Assembly: GCF_000330505.1 (NCBI RefSeq)
Contig: NW_004440419.1
Coordinates: 44,422-55,575, forward strand
DNA: 11,154 bases
DNA from: Entamoeba invadens IP1
Taxonomy: Eukaryota; Evosea; Mastigamoebida; Endamoebidae
Direction: 5' to 3'
This document shows, in pieces, positions 1 through 7,396 of the stretch. A program made the position numbers and the translations under genes. Each line of letters opens with the position of its first letter. Position 1 is the stretch's first letter. The notes under the pieces were generated by a model that saw only the letters and a program-made list of their open reading frames with translations, ran no database searches and was not told the origin of the DNA.

Positions 1-199
1 TATAATATTGATATAATATATATTATAATAGTTTTATTGTAATTTGTTAAATTAAATTTGTATATGTATTAAAAACATTTCAAATTTACAAATCTTGATG
101 AGTAAAAAAATAGTTGTTTAAAATATGTAATTTTGGTTAAAGAATTGTTCTAGTTTGAGTATTTGAATTTGATTATAATATAATTAAAATGAATATATA

Positions 200-577
200 G
201 GTATGGTAAAAACCCATCAATTTGTCTTAAACCCCTCAAGCTTCAAAGAAATTAATTACTACGTCATCCCGAAGAAGTACGATAAAAAATTGGGCAAAAA
301 AATGTTGTATAACAAAAACAAAAACAAAATATAAAAATAAAAACCATAAAAAACTACATTTGTTTATAACTGTTCAATACATGATCATAACAAGTCGTGT
401 CTCGTGTAAAACCGTAAGAAGTGACATCGGAGAACATGTTTCAACAACGCTTTTGTGGAGTTGGCTTGCAATCGTCATCCGAAAATGTTGTTTCTAAATA
501 TAAAATATTTTTTTTCTGGTTTCAACCAATCAATTGACGACTTGATGGGTTTTAGAAAACTATAGGGGTTTCGTACC
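200..577. mobile_element. MITE-like element with imperfect ~40-bp terminal inverted repeats
   Basis: The left end (200-240) begins GGTATGG and holds AAAACCCATCAA followed by AAACCCCTCAAG. The reverse complement of the right end (541-577) begins GGTACG and holds AAACCCCTATAG followed by AAAACCCATCAAG. The two arms align over about 40 bases with small gaps and roughly 70-75% identity by eye. The G+C content of the arms stands out from the surrounding A+T. No clear target-site duplication is visible next to either end, so the boundaries are approximate. The interior (about 300 bp) has short open stretches on both strands but nothing recognisable. It could be a non-autonomous DNA transposon remnant or a chance pairing of related short repeats. 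Confidence 0.4.
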
Positions 578-863
578 GACTTGTATAATGCTATACAAAC
601 AAAAATAGATAAAACGTTAATAAAAATATGAAAAAATAATTAATAAAAATAATCATTTAAAATATTATATTTTGTTTTTTTTCACTATAGTTATCAATTT
701 TGATAGCAATTTTTTAACAACAATAAACCTACAAAATGGGAATTGCAATTAAATGGTTATTTAAAGTTTAAAACGTCATATATGTTTTTGTTTGTGAAGT
801 TATAAACATCTCACAATAATACATCAAAACTTTGTTTGAAAATTTTATTTTAGAATCATTATA

Positions 864-998
864 CAGTAAAATCTCCCAAAAGCAGGAGGGTGTGGTAATT
901 TTATTCTTTTTGAAGCGAGCATTTTTAGCCAAACAAACCTTAATTACCGCTCTTTAGAGGACTCTAAAAAAAATGTCCGCTCTTGGTAGGTTTTATTG
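864..998. mobile_element. 135-bp pogo/mariner-like MITE flanked by TA
   Basis: The element starts CAGTAAAATCTCCCAAAAGC. The reverse complement of its right end reads CAATAAAACCTACCAAGAGC, giving about 22 bp of terminal inverted repeat with a few mismatches. Each end abuts a TA dinucleotide (862-863 and 999-1000), the target duplicated by the Tc1/mariner/pogo superfamily. Termini of the type CAGTAAAACCTC followed by a CGGAC-like block are typical of pogo-like elements; that link is from general knowledge, not a search. Internally, a TGGTAATT/AATTACC pair and a second GAGCGG block make the whole unit partly self-complementary, as in hairpin-type MITEs. It has no coding capacity. Confidence 0.6.
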
Positions 999-1000
999 TA

Positions 1001-1375
1001 TATAATGATTTTAACATTATCTTAATAATTTAAACATTGTCTTAAAAAATATTATACTGTTGTTAATTGTAAAAAACCCAATTCATATTTTTACATGTAA
1101 TCAATCGTTAATTTTGTAGTTATATACATTTGTATTATATATACAACAAATAAAACAAATATATGGAAAAGTAATTAAAAATAATTCAATATTATAAACA
1201 CATATTACAACTATACATAATTTTTGATAATATATTTAACAAAAATTATAGTACATATTTTAGAAAGAAATCTAGAAGACAGTACCATATTAATAATTCT
1301 ATATATTAATAATTATTAGACATAAGTTGAAATTTTAATCAATTATTTTTATATTATTGAATGATTTTATCAATT
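1001..1375. other. AT-rich upstream spacer with no gene seen
   Basis: This stretch between the small MITE and the first gene is very A+T-rich and full of stop codons in all frames. No RNA gene or convincing short gene was seen. It presumably holds the upstream control region of the gene at 1407. Confidence 0.5.
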
Positions 1376-1404
1376 GATGAACTAAAAAAAAAACTTTTAA
1401 AAGT
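1376..1404 (+). promoter_or_regulatory. Putative core promoter: GAAC-like box and ACTTTTAAAAGT palindrome
   Basis: GATGAACT (1376-1383) matches seven of eight bases of AATGAACT, the GAAC element known from Entamoeba histolytica core promoters. It is followed by a perfect 12-bp palindrome, ACTTTTAAAAGT (1393-1404), whose centre resembles the Entamoeba TATA-like element. The palindrome ends two bases before the ATG at 1407, closer than a TATA box would normally lie, so its role is uncertain. Function is inferred from position and resemblance only. Confidence 0.35.
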
Positions 1405-1406
1405 AG

Positions 1407-2255
1407 ATGGTTGTTTTTTCATTTGAATTAAACTATAACACACAATACGGAGAAATGTTATACATCTCAACGAAACCCCCATACACAATTCAATTTACTG
1501 AACATCAAATGACTTGGAACCCCGGAAACAACTGGACTTTTAATCTTGAAATTGACTCTAATGAAATAACTTGGCATTACAAACTAAAAAATGAAAACAA
1601 CACAAGACACACCGAGAAGTCACTTTATGGTAGAGCACATTTCTTTTATACAAATTGTCGAATTCAAGATGTTTGGGATTATCCTTCACAATTATCTTAT
1701 CTTTACGAACAAAATGTGGAGTGTTTAAATTGTCTATTTTTAAATGAAAATTCCGTGTTTCAAATAATCGAGAAGTGGACTACTTTTCACATTGGAGGAG
1801 TGTTATTTGACACAGACGTTCTTCATATTAGTGATCGAACATCGAATGAATACATCTTCCAAACTATTCTTAATAAAAAGAAATTGTTGTATGTCATTGT
1901 ATGTAAAAACAATGTCTTTGGATTATTTTGCAAAGAAGCTGGTGTATATTTGCCGGATTATAGTACGTTTCATTATTTTCCCAATGGAAAGATTTTTGAT
2001 GTCCAAAACGACTACGTTTTCGCTTTCAAAACAATTTTTGGTGATTACAAAAAATATGAAGTAGAAAAAATGCACAAGTTAAATGATGCGAAAGTAAAGT
2101 TAAATAATATATATAAAATGGAATTTCAATTCAATTTGTACCCGTTTTATGACGAATTTTCTTTTGGCGTGAGAGATTATTCAGACTATAATAAATGGGT
2201 TGACCCTATTTCGTTTTTTAACGCAGATAGAATTATTGTTGTTCAAATGGAATGA
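1407..2255 (+). CDS. Putative CBM20-like / TLDc-domain protein (282 residues)
   Basis: The ATG is fixed by an in-frame TAG directly before it (1404-1406); the gene ends with TGA and has no introns. Residues 1-80 resemble a CBM20 starch-binding fold: a first strand VVFSFELNY, then TQYGEMLYIS (12-21), W43 in NNWTFNLEI, and WHYKLKN (56-62) at the place of the family's YK(L/Y) strand. Residues about 118-282 resemble a TLDc domain: VLFDTD (132-137), KKLLYVIVCKNNVFG (158-172) matching the core strand ending in VFG, DYVFAF (202-207) like the F-x-F strand, and a closing strand DRIIVVQM. No signal peptide or membrane segment is seen, so it is probably cytosolic. CBM20 domains bind alpha-glucans such as glycogen. 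TLDc proteins are numerous in Entamoeba and in other eukaryotes are linked to oxidative stress and V-ATPase regulation; no enzymatic residues are expected. The role of the combination is unknown. The domain calls are by eye and need a profile search. Confidence 0.72.
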   Translation: MVVFSFELNYNTQYGEMLYISTKPPYTIQFTEHQMTWNPGNNWTFNLEIDSNEITWHYKLKNENNTRHTEKSLYGRAHFFYTNCRIQDVWDYPSQLSYLYEQNVECLNCLFLNENSVFQIIEKWTTFHIGGVLFDTDVLHISDRTSNEYIFQTILNKKKLLYVIVCKNNVFGLFCKEAGVYLPDYSTFHYFPNGKIFDVQNDYVFAFKTIFGDYKKYEVEKMHKLNDAKVKLNNIYKMEFQFNLYPFYDEFSFGVRDYSDYNKWVDPISFFNADRIIVVQME

Positions 2256-2280
2256 TTTTGAAAATTATTAAAATGTTCGA

Positions 2281-2288
2281 TAATTTTT
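2281..2288 (+). terminator. Possible polyadenylation motif after the first gene
   Basis: TAATTTTT lies 26 bases after the stop codon. A TA(A/T)TT-type motif shortly after the stop, followed by a T-rich run (here 2312-2320), is the usual arrangement at Entamoeba 3' ends. The sequence is simple in AT-rich DNA, so support is weak. Confidence 0.3.
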
Positions 2289-2323
2289 AAGTTATTACAA
2301 ATTAAATGTTTTGTTTTTTTTCA

Positions 2324-2345
2324 TTTAACACTTAAATGGCTGAAA
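2324..2345 (+). repeat. Third, shorter copy of the LRR-flanking inverted-repeat core
   Basis: TTTAACACTTAAATGGCTGAA matches the inner 21 bases of the repeat arm at 6065 with a single difference (A for C). It lies 69 bases after the stop of the first gene in the same orientation as the arm after the LRR gene. Similarity fades beyond this core, with a vague TGAAGG/TCAAG match at the right distance. It is inverted relative to the arm at 3415-3447. Confidence 0.6.
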
Positions 2346-3057
2346 TATTTTTTTGAAGGCAAGGTAAAAAAAGACAGAGACGCCAAGATTTTTTTAGAAA
2401 AAAAGTACTTGAAACAACCCATGTCCCTTTTGGGACAAAATCTTACTCAAAAAGTATAAATGTCGACTCAATTAAAAAAGATTTAACCAATTTTCATAAA
2501 AAATTGACAAATTAGTCGCGGAATTCATAAATAATCAATTTATATCATTGGTATTTCCCGTTTATCAATTTCTATGACAATTTTCGTGCACAGTGCAATC
2601 GACCGTAATCGGATCTCAATAAGATAAAACACAAATAAGATTATTTGATGCTTAATAAAACAAGTGTTTTTTTTCTGTTTTTATAATCCATTTTTTAATA
2701 AAATTATGATAAAATTAATGTTTGATTGTTGCTTCTGGTCAGTCCATTTACCCATAACCTTGTTTGCACTGCTTCTTCATTTTTGACCTGTTTTTCTAGA
2801 AAGAATTATAAATAAATGATAATTGCTTTTTTGTTTTAGCACTCAATTTTTAATTCGACTTTTTCGAATAAAACAACTACAATATAGTCATTTTGTATTA
2901 TGTAAAACTTTGCCTTTTGCAAGATTTTAAATTATAAATATTAGTTAATAAAAACCATTTTAGTAGATAAAAACAGAAATACATTATTGTGTTTATTGTT
3001 ACCAATTATTAAACTATACATTAGTTTTATCAAATTAGAAATTAACTATTAGAATGA

Positions 3058-3194
3058 TTATTATAGTATAATGAAAACGACTGTTTTGCCGGGTATTTAT
3101 CACAGCAACAATACCGAATTTTTATTAATGGTACCAATATTTGGACAAGAACTATAATTTTTACTTATAATTAATAATTTTTATACTATAATAA
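3058..3194. repeat. 137-bp segment bounded by a 13-bp perfect inverted repeat
   Basis: TTATTATAGTATA at 3058-3070 is the exact reverse complement of 3182-3194. The enclosed segment includes the G+C-richer TTTTGCCGGGTATT and a GGTACC palindrome. The arms are pure A/T except for one base, so a chance match is quite possible. A small MITE is the alternative. Confidence 0.3.
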
Positions 3195-3265
3195 ATATTA
3201 AATAAAACAATATTTTGACCAAATTAAAAAAAATAAAAATACTTGAACAATTATATTAAAAAAGT

Positions 3266-3294
3266 ATTTGAATAGTTTTTTGAACTATTCAAAT
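3266..3294. repeat. Perfect 12-bp stem hairpin
   Basis: ATTTGAATAGTT (3266-3277) is separated by five bases (TTTTG) from its exact reverse complement AACTATTCAAAT (3283-3294). There is no T-run of terminator type after it and no gene directly before it. Function is unknown. Confidence 0.55.
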
Positions 3295-3375
3295 GGTTCG
3301 ACAAACTTAAATTTTGTATTTTGCTTTATTCCATATCTTAAAATTATAATTTTTAATTTAATAAAACAATCAGGC

Positions 3376-3447
3376 AAAAAAACAATAATGGTAAAAAATT
3401 ATTGTTGTATGTCCCTTGAGTAGACATTCGGCCAGTTAAGTGTTAAA
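3376..3447 (+). repeat. Left arm of the inverted repeat flanking the LRR gene
   Basis: The inner 33 bases (3415-3447, CTTGAGTAGACATTC to TTAAGTGTTAAA) are the reverse complement of 6065-6097 with one mismatch. The pairing continues outward with gaps through TGTATGT and an AATAATG block to an A-run next to ACAATAATG (3376-3390), matching the T-run and CATTATTATTG at 6120-6138. The arm ends 106 bases before the LRR gene's ATG, so it may also hold part of its control region. Confidence 0.85.
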
Positions 3448-3482
3448 TCTGTTCGGTGTTTTTTGTTTTTTAAAGTTGAAGC

Positions 3483-3491
3483 ACTTTTAAA
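3483..3491 (+). promoter_or_regulatory. ACTTTTAAA motif upstream of the LRR gene
   Basis: ACTTTTAAA lies about 60 bases before the ATG at 3553. It repeats the half-site of the palindrome before the gene at 1407 and resembles the Entamoeba TATA-like element. It is a simple AT sequence, so the call is tentative. Confidence 0.25.
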
Positions 3492-3945
3492 CAAATTAAT
3501 TCAAACATACAAAAATGTGCTTTATTTGCAAAACTAATTAATAAACTGAAACATGACACAACTTGAACACGTCTTTTTAATGAACATTTCGTTGTATTTG
3601 AACGACTTGCCTTCGCTCAAAACATTTCTTCAAATCAACAAAAAGTGTAAATCTTCATTAGAAAAATTATACATCAATCCATACATTAGTGTTGATGATG
3701 TTTTTTTAAAATCTTCTTATAAAAATTATTCAAAATTCTCTTTTCAAATCTTTAATTTTATTGAACAAACTTTTCCGAACATAGAAACTCTTCAAGTTGC
3801 AGATTATATGTTAGAAAAAATGTCAAAGAGTGAACATCAACGTTTTATCATCGAGAAAGTCAAATTTATTCGTTTAGTAAAAACAACTAGAAATTTGATA
3901 TGTTGCAAACAACTCGACGAAGTTGCATTGACAAAAGTGGCTCAT

Positions 3946-3948
3946 TAA
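3946..3948 (+). other. In-frame nonsense codon (TAA) in the LRR gene
   Basis: The reading frame before (ALTKVAH) and after (YLDGTLNNF) continues without any change of frame. Reading resumes with family-like hydrophobic periodicity for more than 430 codons. A single base change would explain it. Confidence 0.85.
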
Positions 3949-5241
3949 TATTTAGATGGTACTTTAAATAATTTCAAGTCTTTTAATTATTTTAAAAATC
4001 TTCAATATGTTAATGTTGTAGAGAAGTATTGCAAATTTGAAGACATATATGATATTATAGAAATCAAATTTCTTATTTCATTATCATTTTGGAGATGTGC
4101 ATTCCCAGACTTTATTCAATTAATTGGCACGTTACCACAACGAAGAAAATCTCTCAAACTGAAAGCAATCAAAATAAACGTTGTGTTAGAAAACAGTGTT
4201 CTTTCTTTGATCGACAAAGTGAAAATATCCAAATTAAAAACACAGCTTGAAAAAGATGGGATTAATGTGCTCCAATACACTTTATTGGAATCTAAAGATG
4301 TCATTGACGGCATGTTGTGTCTTGAAAACGCGCGATTTAGTGATAATGTGTTTGTTGTTGATAAATCATGTTGTTACAACTTGCCAATTAAACAAGATGA
4401 TCAACACGAAGAATATGAAATTGACACTTTTACACTCGAAAACACTGAAAAAACAAATCAAACATATCAAAAACGTTTAAAAATAACACTGGATGCCCCA
4501 TTTGTTGTGTTAAACAATTTTGTCCAACAAATTTATTTAACAACACAAGAAATTAAAACAATTATTTTTGTTGGTTTAAAAAATGTGAATCTACTTGGGA
4601 AGTACTGTCAATATGTAACATTTATAAATTGTTGTGAATTAAAAACTGTGTTTGAGATAGTTGGGGACTACACAATAAATAATTCTACAAATTGTGAAGT
4701 CACAATTCGAAAACATTGCGACAAGTTCTTAGTATTTAATTCTCAAAAAATCGTTTTACACAATTTCACACAAACTATTTGTGAAAAAATGAAACAAATT
4801 AATTTAGCACTTTGCGATGATACAACTGAAATACAAAAAATAAATGACGACAAAACAATGAAGGCGACATTTAAAACAATTTACATCGAATATTGTGAAA
4901 ATTGTGAAGTAAACAATGTAGTTACTTGTCATATACATTTAGACAACTCAAAGTTTGTTAAAGTTGAAAATGCACACATTCGTTATGTTAAAATCAGTGA
5001 TTGTGATAGCATTCAAATGTACACAAATGTGTCTTATTCCAAAATTGAACCGAGCCGAGTCCGCTATCGAACAAATTACATTACCAATTGTGAGTTTTCG
5101 TTTTATTTAAATACGATTAATTCGAAGTTAATGTGTTTTTTGAAAGAAATAACAAAGATTGGTAAAATGGATGTTTCTCAATTTGTAAATTCCGAACTAA
5201 CACGTTATAAGTCACTCTTTGATGTAAGTGATAGGATCGAA

Positions 5242-5248
5242 TTTTTTT
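5242..5248 (+). other. Frameshift at a T7 homopolymer in the LRR gene
   Basis: The upstream frame closes at TAA 5248-5250 right after the T run, while the downstream frame is open from 5228 to 6046. The two overlap across the run, and losing one T would fuse them (DRIEFF leading into NKKVKCLYS). Homopolymer length is a common source of both real mutation and sequencing error. Confidence 0.8.
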
Positions 5249-6043
5249 AATAAAAAAGTGAAGTGTTTGTATTCAACAAAAACGATGTTTGGAGACTTTC
5301 ATGAGTATTCACTGTCTTTATATACTTATAATAAAAACCAATTATTTTCTGTGAAAAGTGCGAAGTCTCTCGAATTCGATTATTTTTCAAAAATAAAATT
5401 TATAATTTATGGGGTGGGTCTCGCCAAAAATGACAATTTTGTTATGACACCATATGAAAATACAATTCTACCTACAATCACTGGAAAGTATTCAAAAATT
5501 GATGTTTACTTTTCTTTCTATAACACATCAAACTATTTAGTTGATTATTTCATCTCATTTAAAATAGCAACAGCACACGTGTTTTGTTGTTCAAATAACC
5601 AAACTCCTAATTTATGTGACATCTCCTTTATTAAAGCAAATGAAGTGATTTTAACAATTGATATTCAACAGTATGTGTACCCAAATTTTAATGTACTTGT
5701 CGTATCAAATAAAACTCAAAAAGTAAAACTGACAAATGTTTCTTTCAATGAAATAAGAGGTGGGGATTACAATATGAAAATTATAGGAGATGATGGTCAT
5801 CTCAAAACATTTTCTAAAAAAGTTGACAACAAAAAATGTGGTATATTTCGAGAAAAGTGCTCTGAAATTGTATGTGGAAAACATGTTGAAAAACTTATTA
5901 TTAGAAATTGCAAGCAATTGAAATTTGTTACAGTGAATGATAATATTAAAAAGATCCATGTGCAAAATTGTAAGTTTTTGAAATTAATAGAGGGGCTAAA
6001 TAAACAAACAGAAGTTTTTATCAAAAATTGCCCACTGTTAAAG

Positions 6044-6049
6044 TAATTT
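6044..6049 (+). terminator. Possible polyadenylation motif overlapping the LRR gene stop
   Basis: TAATTT overlaps the stop codon and is followed by T-rich sequence (6054-6063). This is the short 3' end arrangement usual in Entamoeba. The motif is simple and support is weak. Confidence 0.3.
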
Positions 6050-6064
6050 TTGTTGATTTTTTTG

Positions 6065-6138
6065 TTTAACACTTAACTGGCTGAATGTCTACTCAAGAAA
6101 CATACATAAACAAAATTTTCATTATTATTGTTTTTTTT
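6065..6138 (-). repeat. Right arm of the inverted repeat flanking the LRR gene
   Basis: Bases 6065-6097 (TTTAACACTTAACTGG to TCTACTCAAG) pair with 3415-3447 with one mismatch. The outer part (CATACATAAAC and CATTATTATTG plus a T-run) pairs with 3376-3410 with small gaps. It begins 18 bases after the LRR gene's stop codon. No target-site duplication could be seen outside either arm. Confidence 0.85.
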
Positions 6139-6374
6139 GTTTTTTGTTCTTTTTGTTTAAATTGAAAAAATGGATGGTAAAGGTAAAGTAGGTGACAACA
6201 CTCGGATGCTATTTTTTCGTTGTTTTCCAAAAAAATAAAAGGAAAATAGACTGTAAATATATAAAACACAAAAAGGGCAATAACGTGTTCATTCTATTCT
6301 GAAAAAAAAGTGATCTTAATATAAAAAAGATTTCAATAATTAAAATAAATAAGCACTTTTAAAACCACGAACCC
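6139..6374. other. Spacer with a 22-codon ORF of uncertain status
   Basis: ATG at 6170 opens a 22-codon frame to TAA 6236-6238 (MDGKGKVGDNTRMLFF, then RCFPKK) after ATTGAAAAA, a plausible Entamoeba leader. It is too short to judge and resembles nothing recognised. The rest is A/T-rich and closed in all frames. Confidence 0.3.
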
Positions 6375-6624
6375 TCATCCACAAAACTCACTTGAATTGA
6401 TCAAAGACAACAAAAAGCCAAATACTCTCCAATCATTGCCATTTTACACTTTAAATTTCAATGAGTTTGTTTGAGATGATGGATGGGGAAACAATCTTAC
6501 AAATTCGTTAAGACGGGGTTGTTCTTTACATATTTTTGCTTTTTCTGAAAAAATATGATTATTCAGCCTATCGTTAAATGGATCAATCATAATGAAGTCT
6601 GTCATTTTTTGATGTGGCAGACTA

Positions 6625-6680
6625 CAGTCATTATTGTCAAGATGACTGGGTTTGGGAAAATGGTTATTGTCAAGAAGACT
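6625..6680 (+). repeat. Left terminal inverted repeat of the mariner-like element
   Basis: It contains an outer block CAGTCATTATTGTCAAG and an inner block TTATTGTCAAGAAGACT (6664-6680), separated by a G-rich spacer of about 16 bases. The two blocks share TTATTGTCAAG as a direct repeat, as would suit two transposase-binding sites. Confidence 0.8.
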
Positions 6681-6844
6681 TTTTGAAAAAATTAACTTAT
6701 AAATAAATTAAAAATAGATCGACAAAATAAATATGTTTTGACCATTTTAATATTAAAACTATAATAAATAAAAATATTTCAAAATAAATAAATTTAAATA
6801 TTTTTGTGATTTAAAGATTTAATAAACTGAATAAACACAAAATA

Positions 6845-7193
6845 ATGAAACCAGACAAAACCATTAAATACAAAAGGGTTTTTCTTGAGAATTGGCAGAG
6901 AAAAGAGTTGCTGTCAATTAAAAAAACAATCAAAATGCTACTGTCAGAATGATTAAAGAAATGTTTCTCCAAAAATGGTGTCAATACATCAATAGAAACT
7001 GTCAGAAAACTAATTTTGAAATATCAAAACGAAGACTTTGAATTTACCAGAGACACTCAAAAAATAGAAAAAAGTAAAATATCCGTTATTGCAAAGCGAG
7101 ATTGTAAACACAATAATTGATGCTGATAAGGAAGAATTGGACCGCTTGATACTTTTTGATAAAATGTTAGAACTTCTTTATTTATCCGAATAA
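6845..7193 (+). pseudogene. Decayed ORF inside the mariner-like element, possible transposase N-terminal remnant
   Basis: A plus-strand frame from ATG 6845 reads KYKRVFLENWQRKELLSIKK, meets TGA at 6950-6952, and continues through NTSIETVRKLILKYQNEDFE and FTRDTQKIEKSKIS. A one-base shift near 7082 then leads into LLQSEIVNTIIDADKEELD and ends LLYLSE-stop at 7191-7193, about 116 codons in all. The middle part (S-x-E-T-V-R-K-L-I, then basic residues) resembles the helix-turn-helix that binds terminal repeats in Tc1/mariner transposases, but the match is by eye and no DDE/D catalytic core remains. It could instead be captured host sequence. Confidence 0.45.
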
Positions 7194-7357
7194 TTAATTT
7201 TTAAAATTATTTGATTTTTATGTTATAATACCAGTAAATTGATTTTGCCGTGTTTTTTATATTAAAGCTGTTTTTATTAAATAATCGGGTTTTGTATTTT
7301 ATTGCCAAGAAGATTAAAGTCTAAAATTAGATAATATAAGCAGTCAATTACATAATA

Positions 7358-7396
7358 AGTCTTCTTGACAATAAGTCTACTAGACAATAATGACTG
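7358..7396 (-). repeat. Right terminal inverted repeat of the mariner-like element
   Basis: It is more compact than the left arm: the inner 17-bp block (7358-7374) runs directly into the outer block (7374-7396, AGTCTACTAGACAATAATGACTG), lacking the G-rich spacer of the left side. The two ends are therefore asymmetric. Confidence 0.8.

Larger units (their letters stand above)
2346..3375. other. AT-rich spacer with small hairpins and no gene seen
   Basis: No reading frame of note is present. Small structures include a hairpin at 2422-2437 (TGTCCC, a TTTT loop, GGGACA), a 13-bp inverted pair at 3058-3070 and 3182-3194, and a 12-bp hairpin at 3266-3294. G+C is a little higher around 2560-2620, but all frames are closed there. 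Confidence 0.5.
3553..6046 (+). pseudogene. F-box-like / leucine-rich-repeat family protein, one nonsense codon and one frameshift
   Basis: The ATG follows an in-frame TGA (3547-3549). The N-terminus (LEHVFLMNISLYLNDLPSL, then KTFLQINKKC and INPYIS) has the F-box-like/LRR start common in Entamoeba. Codon 132 is TAA (3946-3948), but the same frame stays open afterwards to 5250 with clear LRR-like residues (for example FKNLQYVNVV and FLISLSFWRCAFPDF), so the break is a single stop. At a T7 run (5242-5248) the frame moves by one base, consistent with one extra T, and stays open to TAA 6044-6046. The body shows irregular 20-24-residue units with N/D-C pairs, such as YIEYCENCEVNNV, IIRNCKQLKFVTV and IHVQNCKFLKLIEGL, typical of BspA/LRR-like solenoids that bind proteins. 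Total reading length is about 830 codons with no membrane segment. The ends look complete, so the inactivation seems recent; sequencing or assembly error in the T run, or recoding, are the alternatives. It lies inside an inverted repeat. Confidence 0.8.

Noticed and set aside
1792..2064. 90-codon plus-strand frame within the first gene
   Set aside because: It is wholly inside the CBM20/TLDc-like gene in another frame, and the enclosing frame has the domain-like pattern.
2422..2437. TGTCCC/GGGACA hairpin as a transcription terminator
   Set aside because: It lies 167 bases after the stop of the first gene and has no T-run after it. Bacterial-type terminators are not expected in a eukaryote.
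3295..3310. GGTTCGA-like box B of a tRNA gene
   Set aside because: No box A, acceptor stem or cloverleaf can be drawn around it, and the flanks are A/T-rich spacer.
3872..3955. Intron that would remove the in-frame TAA of the LRR gene (GTTTAG to TAG, 84 bases, frame-preserving)
   Set aside because: Its 5' end is GTTTAG rather than the strongly conserved GTTTGT of Entamoeba introns, and it would remove clearly LRR-like residues (CCKQLDEVAL). A point mutation is simpler.
5224..5263. 40-base intron (GTAAGT to AAG) that would repair the LRR frameshift
   Set aside because: It is too short and lacks the GTTTGT/TAG ends of Entamoeba introns. A one-base change in the T7 run explains the shift.
5705..6072. 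Two minus-strand open frames of 86 and 91 codons
   Set aside because: They lie antisense within the LRR gene's coding sequence, and their residues are what the reverse of Asn/Lys-rich coding DNA gives. They are shadows.
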